A stretch of 64,000 nucleotides of DNA, taken from Nematopogon swammerdamellus. Lineage: Eukaryota > Arthropoda > Insecta > Lepidoptera > Adelidae. The notes under the pieces were generated by a model, which was not told where the DNA came from, did no database searches, and saw only the letters and a program-made list of their open reading frames with translations. Below, piece by piece: positions 1-9,397 of the stretch; position 1 is the stretch's first letter; every line of letters begins with the position of its first letter. Made by a program: the position numbers and the translations under genes. Where the stretch lies: assembly GCA_946902875.1 (NCBI GenBank), contig OX336336.1, forward strand, positions 5,054,545 through 5,118,544, read 5' to 3'.

Positions 1-318
1 TCTACATCAGCGGCGACTCCTGGTCCTGAATATTGGGTTGGCTCTGGCTAAGGATTTTTTTTTTCATAATTTCATAACTTAGGTACCTACGCGTTAATTT
101 ATTTCTACCACAATGAGTTCAAAAACTGAAAGACGATTACGATATAGATAGTTTATAATATTTAGTTTAAATGATTTATTTTGCTCACTCACGATTTATT
201 TGTCTGCAGATAGGTACCTACTGGTTGTGTCAAAGCTGTCGAGTTGCAGCCGACAACAGCGACGTCTCCTCTAGCACGACGACGACGAGACAGGCATACA
301 AGCTTGAATTGTTACATT

Positions 319-504
319 TTATTTGTACATGAAGTCCACTCTTCGTTCCACAGACAAGAAATTTTCGATGACTCGATCGTGAAAATCTTCTTTCTTCCTC
401 AATTTTGTTAGCAACTCCTTTTCCACAGATATGTAAGAGTGCCAAATTACTGAGTCTCTCTTGTCCTTGAGTGCTCCGTAGATAGCTCGGTAGGAGTTTG
501 CCAT
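319..504 (-). CDS. 61-aa ORF inside hAT-like element, copy 1
   Basis: I do not recognise this protein. The ORF starts at an ATG (MANSYRAIYG...) and ends in ...RRVDFMYK at a TAA that overlaps an AATAAA polyadenylation motif (complement of 318-323). It is rich in charged residues (a KLRKKEDF stretch) and has no signal peptide or membrane segment. Upstream, on its transcribed strand, lies a CpG-rich, CA-repeat-rich tract (about 590-775) that would suit a promoter. The order CpG-rich tract, short ORF, poly(A) signal looks like a compact gene or a captured exon rather than random sequence, but without homology it could still be chance. The second element copy carries it unchanged. Confidence 0.3.
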   Translation of the reverse strand: MANSYRAIYGALKDKRDSVIWHSYISVEKELLTKLRKKEDFHDRVIENFLSVERRVDFMYK

Positions 505-589
505 TATAATTACCAATAAATCACTTTAAATTTAACAACACTGCACAGGATTCATCCATACAAAGTCCATACCCACATAACGGAATATA

Positions 590-775
590 TGCAGCTATCA
601 ACTCGCGAGCCAATGCGCACACACACGCGCACAGAACACACCTAGCCTAGCTCGCTAGTCGCATCGCATCGCACGTCGCACAGCACAAGAATACTCGTCG
701 TGTGGACGCAGCGCGCACACACCCACACACGCAACACACACACACACTAGCTCGCTCTACTCGCTACCGCGTCAC
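590..775. other. CpG/CA-rich low-complexity tract
   Basis: The sequence alternates CACACA/CGCGCAC runs with repeated GCTCGCTAGTCGCATCGCA-like words and many CpG dinucleotides, against an AT-rich background. It lies between the minus-strand ORF (319-504) and a plus-strand ORF with no recognisable product. A promoter role is inference only. The same tract recurs at about 1726-1911. Confidence 0.4.
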
Positions 776-1143
776 TAAATGCACTCCCCGCTGCGCCAAC
801 TCGAAAGGCTGATCAGCGGGTCCGCGCGGAACGGGGGGGACATCGGTCGCTTCCGCCTTGTATGGAATACGATGGCGCTTCAAAATGTAGCCAACCGGCC
901 AATGAATGCCTTGATGTGTCGTCATTCGTCGTCGCCCGCGTTTGACGCGCGCGAAATTTCAAATTATGTAACGGGTACGGGATTAACGTTTTATCTTATT
1001 AATCGTGGATTATATGACATAAATAATATAACTCCGAAATTTTTTCACATTTATTTTAGCCTGATACTTCTGTATTAACGGTGTCATTCATTTTATTTGG
1101 TTTGGCGGCGCCAACCTCGCCAACTGAGAGGAGTCGCCGCTGC

Positions 1144-2278
1144 CAGCGGCGACTCCTGGTCCTGAATATTGGGTTGGCTCTGGCTAAGGATTTTTTTTTT
1201 CATAATTTCATAACTTAGGTACCTACGCGTTAATTTATTTCTACCACAATGAGTTCAAAAACTGAAAGACGATTACGATATAGATAGTTTATAATATTTA
1301 GTTTAAATGATTTATTTTGCTCACTCACGATTTATTTGTCTGCAGATAGGTACCTACTGGTTGTGTCAAAGCTGTCGAGTTGCAGCCGACAACAGCGACG
1401 TCTCCTCTAGCACGACGACGACGAGACAGGCATACAAGCTTGAATTGTTACATTTTATTTGTACATGAAGTCCACTCTTCGTTCCACAGACAAGAAATTT
1501 TCGATGACTCGATCGTGAAAATCTTCTTTCTTCCTCAATTTTGTTAGCAACTCCTTTTCCACAGATATGTAAGAGTGCCAAATTACTGAGTCTCTCTTGT
1601 CCTTGAGTGCTCCGTAGATAGCTCGGTAGGAGTTTGCCATTATAATTACCAATAAATCACTTTAAATTTAACAACACTGCACAGGATTCATCCATACAAA
1701 GTCCATACCCACATAACGGAATATATGCAGCTATCAACTCGCGAGCCAATGCGCACACACACGCGCACAGAACACACCTAGCCTAGCTCGCTAGTCGCAT
1801 CGCATCGCACGTCGCACAGCACAAGAATACTCGTCGTGTGGACGCAGCGCGCACACACCCACACACGCAACACACACACACACTAGCTCGCTCTACTCGC
1901 TACCGCGTCACTAAATGCACTCCCCGCTGCGCCAACTCGAAAGGCTGATCAGCGGGTCCGCGCGGAACGGGGGGGACATCGGTCGCTTCCGCCTTGTATG
2001 GAATACGATGGCGCTTCAAAATGTAGCCAACCGGCCAATGAATGCCTTGATGTGTCGTCATTCGTCGTCGCCCGCGTTTGACGCGCGCGAAATTTCAAAT
2101 TATGTAACGGGTACGGGATTAACGTTTTATCTTATTAATCGTGGATTATATGACATAAATAATATAACTCCGAAATTTTTTCACATTTATTTTAGCCTGA
2201 TACTTCTGTATTAACGGTGTCATTCATTTTATTTGGTTTGGCGGCGCCAACCTCGCCAACTGAGAGGAGTCGCCGCTG
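1144..2278. mobile_element. hAT-like non-autonomous element, copy 2
   Basis: This is a direct repeat of the element at 8-1142, offset by exactly 1,136 bp, with no difference that I can see by eye. It has the same 14-bp terminal inverted repeats. Its right end is followed by CTCTACAT, which matches the sequence left of copy 1, so the dimer as a whole carries one target-site duplication. Either the element transposed as a dimer, it was amplified after insertion, or the assembler repeated it. Confidence 0.7.
1455..1640 (-). CDS. 61-aa ORF inside hAT-like element, copy 2
   Basis: This ORF is identical to the one at 319-504, 1,136 bp away, with the same ATG, stop and overlapping AATAAA. Its identity reflects the recent duplication of the whole element, so it is not independent evidence of coding constraint. 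Function is unknown. Confidence 0.3.
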   Translation of the reverse strand: MANSYRAIYGALKDKRDSVIWHSYISVEKELLTKLRKKEDFHDRVIENFLSVERRVDFMYK

Positions 2279-2286
2279 CTCTACAT
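2279..2286. repeat. 8-bp target-site duplication (right)
   Basis: CTCTACAT directly follows the right terminal repeat of the second hAT-like copy. The left counterpart TCTACAT occupies bases 1-7, with its first base lying outside the window. The pattern fits the hAT consensus (T at position 2, A at position 7). Confidence 0.65.
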
Positions 2287-2623
2287 AGCCACATAGTACT
2301 TATAATAAAAGGTATGCCATCTGTCTGTCGGCATATTTGATTATTACTCGAGAAAGCCTCAACCAATTTACTTTCGGTTCTCGCCATTAGAGTGAGAAGC
2401 AATAGATTCGCCGTGAAGTAGCTTCGGAAGATCGATTCAGAGAAAATATATTGAAGTTAATTAAAATATAATTAAACGATCATTAGATAGGCCCGCTCGT
2501 ATAACATATTTTGTAAAAAATAGGTTCGCAAATATGTCCTATATCTATTATTTTTAACTCCCTGCGAAATTTCTTGACGGTTCTTCTTCGTGGGTGTAAT
2601 CGAATCGGATAGAACAAATTGTG

Positions 2624-2668
2624 ACAAGTTCGAGTGCTGTCTAACAGTTAGACTGCACTCGAACTTGT
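2624..2668. repeat. Near-perfect 22-bp hairpin
   Basis: ACAAGTTCGAGTGC... at 2624-2645 is followed after one base by its reverse complement at 2647-2668, with one mismatch. The sequence left of the hairpin (about 2560-2623) matches, in reverse orientation, 56,340-56,420, so the hairpin sits inside an interspersed repeat of unknown class. Confidence 0.6.
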
Positions 2669-2719
2669 GCCGAGCAGTATCCGTCGAAATGATCGATACT
2701 GAAGTAAATCACAGTTTAT

Positions 2720-3058
2720 CAGGTTCACCACTACAGCGTAATAGTATATTTTACGCAGAATTTTTGCTGTAGACTACGAGTAACAGCATCTGTTACGACC
2801 AATGACGTATTATTGGTTACGACACCACATTGAACTCATTTCATAATATATTCTTGTAGTTTACAGATACGGTTTTCTAGTCTTCTGTCTTCTTCTTCAG
2901 AGAAATTGTCGATGTGTTTAAATTCTCCGTAGTTTTTAGTTACTGGCAATATTTCAGATATTGCAACCCCCAACAAACTTCGTAATTTTTTTTTAATTTC
3001 GTCGTTTTTAGTAGTGATCTGCCGAATGTATAGTGGTGAATGGGTAGTGGTGAACCTG
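2720..3058. mobile_element. TIR element (CAGGTTCACCACTAC ends)
   Basis: The 15-bp word CAGGTTCACCACTAC at the left end recurs as its exact reverse complement at 3044-3058. The 339-bp interval has no coding potential. I could not find matching 8-bp flanks (CAGTTTAT against TTAAATAT), so this is a degenerate MITE or a chance inverted pair within a larger repeat. Confidence 0.4.
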
Positions 3059-3543
3059 TTAAATATATTATGTTCAAATACATATCCATGCCTATAAAGA
3101 GGTAAACACAGCTCTGTAAGGTTTGAGTAAGTGACTCGCCAAAGCTTTCACGTGATCATTTATTTCATGCCCAGTAAACTGAAACGTAATACTCATTAAC
3201 GAACTCCCACACCAGTTGGATCACCGGCTTTGATCCGTCGAGCTATAAACGTCACACCATGACGTTGTAGCTTGTAGCATGTGTGGTGGGGTTAGATACT
3301 CACGCACACATTCATGCATACATTTTTAATTGCTTGAGGTTCCGCTCGCCAAAAAATGGAAACCAATTAATATACAAATTTATTATATAGAAATATACAC
3401 CCTGTAATAATATTAAAGAAAATTGAAAACCTATACTACTTAACATAAAATAGAAACATAATAAATAAAGTAAAGTAAACATACCTATAAATCAAAATGT
3501 TCAGCCACCATGGGGATCAATGGCAATCAATAAAAATTACAAA
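3059..3543. other. AT-rich interval, no feature
   Basis: I see no ORF, RNA gene or repeat that I recognise here. The sequence is AT-rich intergenic DNA. Confidence 0.5.
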
Positions 3544-3949
3544 TTAAAAAAAACCCCGACCCTTAAAAAGTCAAAATTAATTTCCGTCGGGGGACCGCTA
3601 AGTAAATTCCTGGGCAGCTTTGAGTTTTTATATGTTATTTACTTAGCGGTCCCCCAACTCCTTTAAGTAAGTAAAAGGAAATTATTTTTGACTTTTTAAC
3701 GGTCATTAAGGGTTCATTCAACTTCTGTTTGAAGCTTTAAAAAAAACCGCACGCAATGCGGCCCATTTTTTAAGATAATAATTTTTTTGATTAGGTACTT
3801 AATTACTTGATTAAAAACATAGCTAAGAACGGGGTGGTTCTTAAATCAGCTTTCTAATAAAAGAAAACCGCATCCAAATCGACCCATCCGTTTGGTAGCT
3901 ACGACGCCACACACCCCCTCCATTTGCGTCGGGGCGGGGGTTAAAAATT
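3544..3949. mobile_element. Foldback MITE, AACCCCCGAC family, copy 1
   Basis: The left edge has AAAAACCCCGACCC and the right edge ends in GGGGGTTAAAAA. The left half is itself a foldback: CCGCTAAGTAAAT near 3595 is inverted at about 3643-3656, with outer arms AAAAAGTCAAAA and TTTTGACTTTTT. The right half carries the family's AAACCGCATCCAAATCG and CCATCCGTTTGG words, also seen in the copies near 34.1 and 47.0 kb. It has no ORF and is non-autonomous. Confidence 0.65.
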
Positions 3950-4449
3950 ACAACCAGACGAATCAACTATCCCGAAAAGGGACAAATCGAAAAAAAATGT
4001 TATGAAGTGTCAGTGCTTTCGTTTGGTCGTACCGGATACACTGAACTGGATGAAAAACACGCCTTTTTTCATAATTGCTTCGACGGACTTTCACTCAGTG
4101 CGGTGGTACCAATATATCTGTCTATGTTTGGTACTAATTCGCTTGACGTACAAATAGGTAGTACCGATCCGAATCCGAAAGTGCAGCCTTCATGCATACG
4201 ATTTTCGCTCCCTCTGTTCCGGAGAACGATTTTATACTAGATCTGGTTACGAGAACGAGCGCCACCACTCCTACCGAACTAACTACTAGAAGAGGCAAAT
4301 CACGATGAAACATGTTACCTGTCGGGAAATAAGTGAGCGTGCAGTTTTCACATGAAATTGTTATCACGAATATATTCAAATTTACTTGCATACCTACACC
4401 GTTCCGAACGATGTAACACTGTAGGTCCCTTCCCTGGCCCCTTACTTGT

Positions 4450-4745
4450 TTGTTTTTTTTTAATGGAAACTGACGTGGTTTTCTACATCACTTACAACAT
4501 TCGTGATGTCAGCCCATAACACCGGGTGAACTAGGTGCCATGCCAGTGCTTCTCTTCATTTCATGTCATGTCGGCTAGACTGGACGGAAAACACGAACTA
4601 TTTACTTAGCCGTTTCGACCGAAGACGTTTCATTCAGTGCGGTGGGATCAACCCGGCCGGCATAAACCCTACCACCTAGTAAGGTGGGAAGGCACCTACA
4701 GGTTAACATGAAATCCGACCCACGGTGGTAGGCTCAAATAGTAGC
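4450..4745 (-). mobile_element. SINE copy (head degraded)
   Basis: The interval begins with a T-run and ATGGAAACTGAC (the complement of the A-tailed 3' end) and shares CATCCGTGATGTCAGCCCAT-type body words with the SINEs at 23,395-23,776 and 24,128-24,447. The element therefore lies on the minus strand. The body continues to ACCTAGTAAGGTGGGAAGG, after which the tRNA-like head is only weakly recognisable. Confidence 0.6.
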
Positions 4746-4794
4746 CGACTGGATTGATACCACCGTACTGGATGTAAGATGGCCGCATAGCAAC

Positions 4795-4935
4795 CTCGGT
4801 TGTGTTCTCCTCTAGTCCAGTATAGCCGCAATCCAGGGAAGTCTCCGGTATGGCACCTACCTTCTCGGAGGTGATATTGGTTGGTCAGAGCATGTGCTTT
4901 GGCCCCTCGGGCTCAGCCGGATTACATAAAAAAAT
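4795..4935 (+). mobile_element. A-tailed retroelement 3' end
   Basis: CTCCTCTAGTCCAGTATAGCC...CTCGGAGGTGATATTGG...CCGGATTACATAAAAAAA is shared with 12,608-12,746 and, in part, 55,745-55,815, always ending in an A-run. This is the pattern of a LINE or SINE 3' untranslated end. The parent family is not recognised. Confidence 0.5.
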
Positions 4936-4959
4936 CAAGGGATGGCATTTATAGACATC

Positions 4960-5123
4960 TCATGAATGCGCGAATGAATCTATTTCCTCCCAGTTACAGT
5001 CTCGAGTTTTTCAAAAAGAGCGCGAAAATACTCCTGTCAGGCCGACATGGCATTCGCAATCCCCGTGCATCACAGAATGTCCATGGGCATCGTTCGACAC
5101 CTTGTAGGTGTACTTGTAGGTGA
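4960..5123 (+). pseudogene. Non-LTR retrotransposon ORF2 C-terminus
   Basis: The reading frame gives ...LEFFKKSAKILLSGRHG followed by IRNPRASQNVHGH. The same peptide words occur in the fragment near 8.8-8.95 kb (LGFFKRGVNSHLAGRHG, then IRNPRVRRNVHGRH). The second fragment also has the W-N-x-L-P motif common at the C-termini of non-LTR retrotransposon reverse transcriptases. This is a 5'-truncated dead copy, as expected for LINE insertions. The clade is uncertain. Confidence 0.55.
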
Positions 5124-5189
5124 AACGATGCCACATGTCGCGCTATCCATAATAAAAAATGGAACCATACAACACAAGCATCAGTCATT

Positions 5190-5654
5190 GTGAACTCAGC
5201 TTATAAGCTGATTTGATCGGTGACATGTTTTTTCGGGTGTGAAGGTTAATCTAGTACTATTAGATCAGTGACTAATCCTACTTACTATGCATCGTTAGGT
5301 CCGATGGTTCCAGTGCATTACGTAATGAATGAGGCGACTGCATTCAGAACGAATCTACTAATCTACCTAGTTGTAGTGTAGGTAAGTGAGGCGGAGGCGG
5401 CTTGACACCAATAACCAATCACAAACAAATCATTATGGACCTCAAACAATTCGTAGGTTCCTTCCTTTGCCTCTTACTAGGTGGCAGGTAGACCCGACAG
5501 AAGCGAAGCTTCTTACTATTTGAATCTAAAATTCAATTTTTAATCAATCGGGATAACGCCATCTATGCGATACTCCTTTCAACTTATTCTTTCACAAATT
5601 AGCTAACACCAATACAATGGTTCGCCTTCAAAAGACTCGCTCGCCAAAAGGTAT
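5190..5654. other. Intergenic, no feature
   Basis: I see nothing recognisable in this interval: no long ORF, RNA gene or clear repeat structure. Confidence 0.45.
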
Positions 5655-5840
5655 CGGGCGCCATCTATGAGAGCACGCGAGCTGGTGTAGCACGCGAGCG
5701 GGTATACCATGCGAGCTGGTGAAGCACGGAAGCTGGTGTAGTACGTGAGCTGGTGGAGCACGCAAGCTGGTGTAGCACATCTGGTGTAGCACGTAAGCTG
5801 GTGTAGCACGCGAGCGGGAATACCACGCGAGCTGTTGAAG
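5655..5840. repeat. 18-19 bp minisatellite (GAGCTGGTGTAGCACGC)
   Basis: About nine imperfect head-to-tail copies of GAGCTGGTGTAGCACGC occur here, with variants GCGGGTATACCAC and GCTGGTGAAGCACG. Unit length varies by one or two bases, and one unit is shortened. The open frame on the minus strand is only a consequence of the repeat. Confidence 0.8.
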
Positions 5841-6515
5841 TTAAATAAATAAAGCTCTAACCGAATTGGTAAATTTTTCCGAATGCAATCACTTCCGACA
5901 CCACTGCTCAGCTCATATGAATAATGGCGCGATGTTATATTATAATTGCACTATTAATAATTAAAAAATAAATTAACAACATTGAAATATTTTATGAAAA
6001 ATTTATTTTATTTTAATAACGAAAATAAATTTAACTTATTAAAATTATATAATAATGAAAATGATAACCTGGCGGAGATGTGTCGCGTTACATAGAGAAG
6101 TAACACCGCAAGTTAAATAAGTTGAGCCGGTCTTGAGTGTAAGCGAACGTACACACACACAGACGGAAGGCGTTTGTTTTGTAATATGTACAGAATATGG
6201 ATGTTTCCCGATTATTTTCTGAAAACTTTAAATTTTTACATTACATACATAAAATGGTAACATACAGTGCTAGCCACGTTATGTATCTCCACTACAAATA
6301 AGAGAAAAAATAATTTTTCTCTTAAATTAAACAAAACACACATGTAATAATAGTTCAAACATATATTTTGTTCCTGCCGGGATTAGGTGCCATGCCGAGG
6401 GCTTCCTTTTTAGTACTTATAATATTAGTTCTATAGTGATATAACAGGAAACCTTTTGAAAGCTGTGAATGGGGGTTACCAGGATTTTACAAGAACCGAC
6501 ATGCCTTGGAGAACT
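5841..6515. other. AT-rich intergenic, no gene
   Basis: The first 90 bases (TTTTTCCGAATGCAATCACT..., CACTGCTCAGCTCATA) resemble an arm of the palindrome at 49.76-49.97 kb. The remainder is AT-rich with no ORF or RNA gene that I recognise. Confidence 0.4.
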
Positions 6516-6519
6516 TCGC

Positions 6520-6935
6520 GACGACTTAAGATGAGACGGAACTTAACTTTCTCCATACAAAATCGTCTTTCGGCATTTATGTTTTTTACCCTTCTAACCG
6601 TATCCAATTTTTACAATATATTTTTTTAATAAGGACAGTGGCACCTACGTTCCTATAAAATTTTTTTTAAATATCTAAAGTGATGACTCAAAAAAGTTTA
6701 ATGAACTTCATGACTTAAAAAAATTAAAAAAAACCTTTTTTTTCGGTCGAAATACCAATTCTTAGCTCCGGTATTGTAGGTATATTTCATCTAAATAAAA
6801 AATGACAGGAACGTAGATTGGGCTGTCCTTAAGACAAGAAAAAATCGGATAAGGATTAGGGGGCTAGAAAACATGAATGCCGAAAGACGATTTTGTATGG
6901 AGAAAGTTAACTTCCGTCTCGTCTTAATGGGTGCG
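6520..6935. mobile_element. Foldback element with ~140-bp arms
   Basis: The left arm (about 6524-6660: TAAGATGAGACGGAACTTAA..., TTTCGGCATTTATG) is inverted at about 6795-6930 (CATGAATGCCGAAA..., CCGTCTCGTCTTA). The spacer of about 130 bp is AT-rich. The arrangement is that of a foldback MITE. I found no convincing target duplication. Confidence 0.65.
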
Positions 6936-7086
6936 GCGGCGGCGCGCGGAGGCGCGGAGGGCGGCAGCGACCGCCCCCCGGCCCGTTGGAGGTTCAATTA
7001 CGTAATTATGTGGAGGAGTCTCCGCACAGAGTTACCTAATGCATCTACTATCATTAGACGGGGACCGTTTGGAGGATGAACGGCGC

Positions 7087-7215
7087 GGCGTCGTCGTTTG
7101 TACGTGTAGCTAGTCGGGCGGTGTATTTTCCGTGTTCTATAGGAGACAGCCTTGAACCGCGCACGAGTTTGTTGAACTAACTCCCTTTTCAAACTCGTGT
7201 TCAATTCAATGCGTA
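7087..7215 (-). repeat. Inverted partner of 8541-8665
   Basis: The complement reads TTGAACACGAGTTTGAAAAG then GGAGTTAGTTCAACAAA, and matches 8541-8665 in opposite orientation with scattered differences. In the plus copy this sequence leads into the LINE C-terminus, so this is probably another fragment of the same retroelement. Confidence 0.45.
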
Positions 7216-7224
7216 CTTCCGACA

Positions 7225-7700
7225 ATATTTTTTTGAAGTGAAAACTTCTTTAGCGGTGCTTGGCACTTTTTTAGGTGGGTAGAAAATGTTAAACTCGCGT
7301 CAGATCTCGAAAAGCGTCAGAGCGTCAGATCTCGAAAAGCGTCAGATTTATTTTTATTATTTAAAATGCAACCTTAAGTCATTGCATTAAGGGTTAAGTT
7401 ACGAGTGGCTCGGGATCAAAATTGTGTTCCTCGTTGTGTTCGTCTCTCAGTGACAGTAAAGCCGAAAGCGAATCAATGGAATCCTATATTCGTTTGGTCG
7501 TTTATGTCATTTCGTGGCTCAATGGTAAGAGTGTAGGATTTGTATTTTTTGACCATGGGTTCGAATCCCTCAATTTTTTTTTGATTTCTTTTTTAAGCAA
7601 TGTTACGGTGTTTAAATTTTTTTAGGGTGTTTGTTTTTTTATAACCACCTAAGAATTATTTTCGGAAATACAAAATGTTTTCACTTCTGCCGGCACTCCC
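7225..7700 (+). mobile_element. Repeat with embedded tRNA-like module, copy 1
   Basis: This interval starts at GTGAAAACTTCTTTAGCGG, contains a duplicated GTCAGATCTCGAAAAGC word and ends at CTGCCGGCACTCCCGGAGTG. A reverse copy lies at 48,820-49,262, and a third copy at 20,771-20,941 has the same ends but lacks the central ~300 bp. The central part carries the tRNA-like segment annotated separately. Confidence 0.6.
7512..7578 (+). other. tRNA-like segment with pol III boxes
   Basis: TGGCTCAATGGTAAGAG fits a tRNA box A and GGGTTCGAATCCC fits box B, about 35 bases apart, and a T9 run follows at once, as a pol III terminator would. The cloverleaf is degenerate (the anticodon arm is not recognisable), so I read it as a tRNA-derived SINE head and not a functional tRNA gene. 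The reverse copy is at about 48,907-48,975. Confidence 0.5.
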
Positions 7701-8530
7701 GGAGTGCAACTGGGGCTTCTTATGTTAATTGCTAAAATGCTATTTTTAATAACCTAACAATTGTTAACATAGAAAAGTAAAAAAAAAATCTACCGATAAA
7801 AACTTTTTTTATTATGTGGTCATAAAAATTAAATAACCATTAACTATTTTTATTACCCTAACAAAGCTTGTCATAACAATAATTACTTACACGAAGGGGA
7901 CTCGAATCCACGACCATAACAATTTATACACTGTCCAATTTATACACTGGTAGAGTGCGAACCACCAAAGCTCATAGGTACTCAGACGAATATCCGAATC
8001 ACTTAAGGCCCTGTCAACCCGTATTCACCCGTACTCCTCTTTCAAGGCGCCGCTTTCGCTGGTTGGAGTAGGATGCAATACAACCAATGAATCAAAAATT
8101 AGGTTTTTATTTTTTTAATCCAAAACTACGGATCGAAACAAAAAAGTAAAAAGCTACGGATTTAGATAGGTATATATTGAACAAATAATTTTTTTTTTTC
8201 CAAATGACTAAATTCAATTCAGAGGCATGTTCATGATTTTTTTGGGTGCTGACTAACCGTCACACCATTTTGTCACACCTGTGTCGACCAGAAGAATTTT
8301 TTTCCTCCGTGTCACACTGACTGGCGTGACTGGTAATCATTAACTAAAAGTAAGACTGACCGTCACACTGCTATGCAGAATTAAATAAAAATCAAATCGT
8401 GTTTTCAAAAAGCTATCGATCTGCGCTGATAGATGAAGTTTTACATATATTAATACTGAATCTGTCAGGTGACTAATATTGGCGGTACACTTTTTGAAAT
8501 TCGAGTCAAACGCAGTCTCACTTACGTCAC
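7701..8530. other. Intergenic with weak tRNA-like trace
   Basis: Around 7890-7985 the minus strand has GGATTCGAGTCC (box B-like) and an upstream GGTGGTTCGCAC, suggesting another decayed tRNA-derived head. Nothing else is recognisable in this AT-rich stretch. Confidence 0.3.
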
Positions 8531-8584
8531 CTTAACGGACAGGCCTTAAATTGAACACGAGTTTGAAAAGGGAGTTAGCTTAAC

Positions 8585-9000
8585 AAAGCCGTGCGCGTTT
8601 CAAGGGTGCCTCCTATTGAACACGGACAAGAAATACGCCGTAGTCGGGTACACGTAGCACCGTGTAGGTTTCTCCCTTTCCACCTCCGCACAACAGCGCA
8701 CTGGGCAGGGGTTACATCCCTCCCTATACGCTGGACTTACCGCGGATGTATACCAATCGGTTCTGGAGAGATCTTTCCGCCGCGAAACCGGTAAACTCTG
8801 GAACGCCCTCCCTGCACGCATATTTGCCCCCCCAAGTATAGTCTCGGGTTCTTCAAGAGAGGCGTGAATAGCCACCTGGCAGGCCGGCATGGCATTCGCA
8901 ACCCCCGCGTACGACGGAATGTCCATGGGCGCCATTAGACACCTTATGGGTGGCTCGGGGCCACTTTCTATAGAAAGGTTACAGTGCAAGCCTCATGTGA
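8585..9000 (+). pseudogene. Non-LTR retrotransposon ORF2 C-terminus
   Basis: One frame reads RSFRRETGKLWNALPARIF, with the W-N-x-L-P motif typical of LINE ORF2 C-termini. A shifted frame continues as LGFFKRGVNSHLAGRHG and IRNPRVRRNVHGRH. At least one frameshift separates them, so the copy is dead. It shares its last ~60 codons with the fragment at 4960-5123. The antisense ORF over this interval is a shadow. Confidence 0.6.
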
Positions 9001-9004
9001 ATTA

Positions 9005-9397
9005 ATTGAGCAGTTATCGAGTTATACGCGAATATAGAATCAAAGGCGGCGCGGCGCGTCGGGTGGTCGTTTCAGTTTTCAGCTTTATTCGTTAGGATTT
9101 CAAATAAAATTAATTAACATTGATTTGTTAATTTTCTGCATCGCAAAAAAAATCTTGATATACCTAGGTAAAAACGTCGTCAAGGCGTCAGGCCAGATCC
9201 TAGTCTAACCGTCACAGAACATACAAATTGTCAGATGCTCCTCCAAATATTTCCTACCCCGGCGCTCTGCCTGTGCAACCGCGTGTAGTTGTCCATCTGA
9301 CTTGGAGTGGAGTCCCTCTCGGCAAACCACAGGCCCACGGCGGCGGTTTCGTCGAGAGCCAACCCTGAGGGCAAGTTTTCTTAACTTATACATAATT
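9005..9397. other. Intergenic, no feature
   Basis: I see no gene or repeat structure that I can name here. Confidence 0.4.

Larger units (their letters stand above)
8..1142. mobile_element. hAT-like non-autonomous element, copy 1
   Basis: The element opens with CAGCGGCGACTCCT and closes with the reverse complement AGGAGTCGCCGCTG, giving a 14-bp terminal inverted repeat. An identical copy follows after a single C. The pair is bounded by TCTACAT at the window start and CTCTACAT after copy 2, an 8-bp target duplication (7 bases visible on the left) that fits the hAT consensus nTnnnnAn. No transposase is present, so it would need an enzyme supplied in trans. It contains a CpG- and CA-rich tract (about 590-775) and a small minus-strand ORF. 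Superfamily assignment rests on target-site length and the CA...TG termini, not on protein. Confidence 0.7.

Noticed and set aside
779..1078. 99-codon plus-strand ORF in the hAT-like element
   Set aside because: No recognisable domain; its tail is AT-driven. It has an ATG and could be real, but I have less support for it than for the minus-strand ORF with the poly(A) signal.
7512..7578. tRNA gene
   Set aside because: Box A, box B and terminator are present but the anticodon and acceptor arms do not form; it is part of a dispersed repeat.
8600..8989. 129-codon minus-strand ORF
   Set aside because: Antisense to a LINE C-terminus that has recognisable W-N-x-L-P; no protein features of its own.
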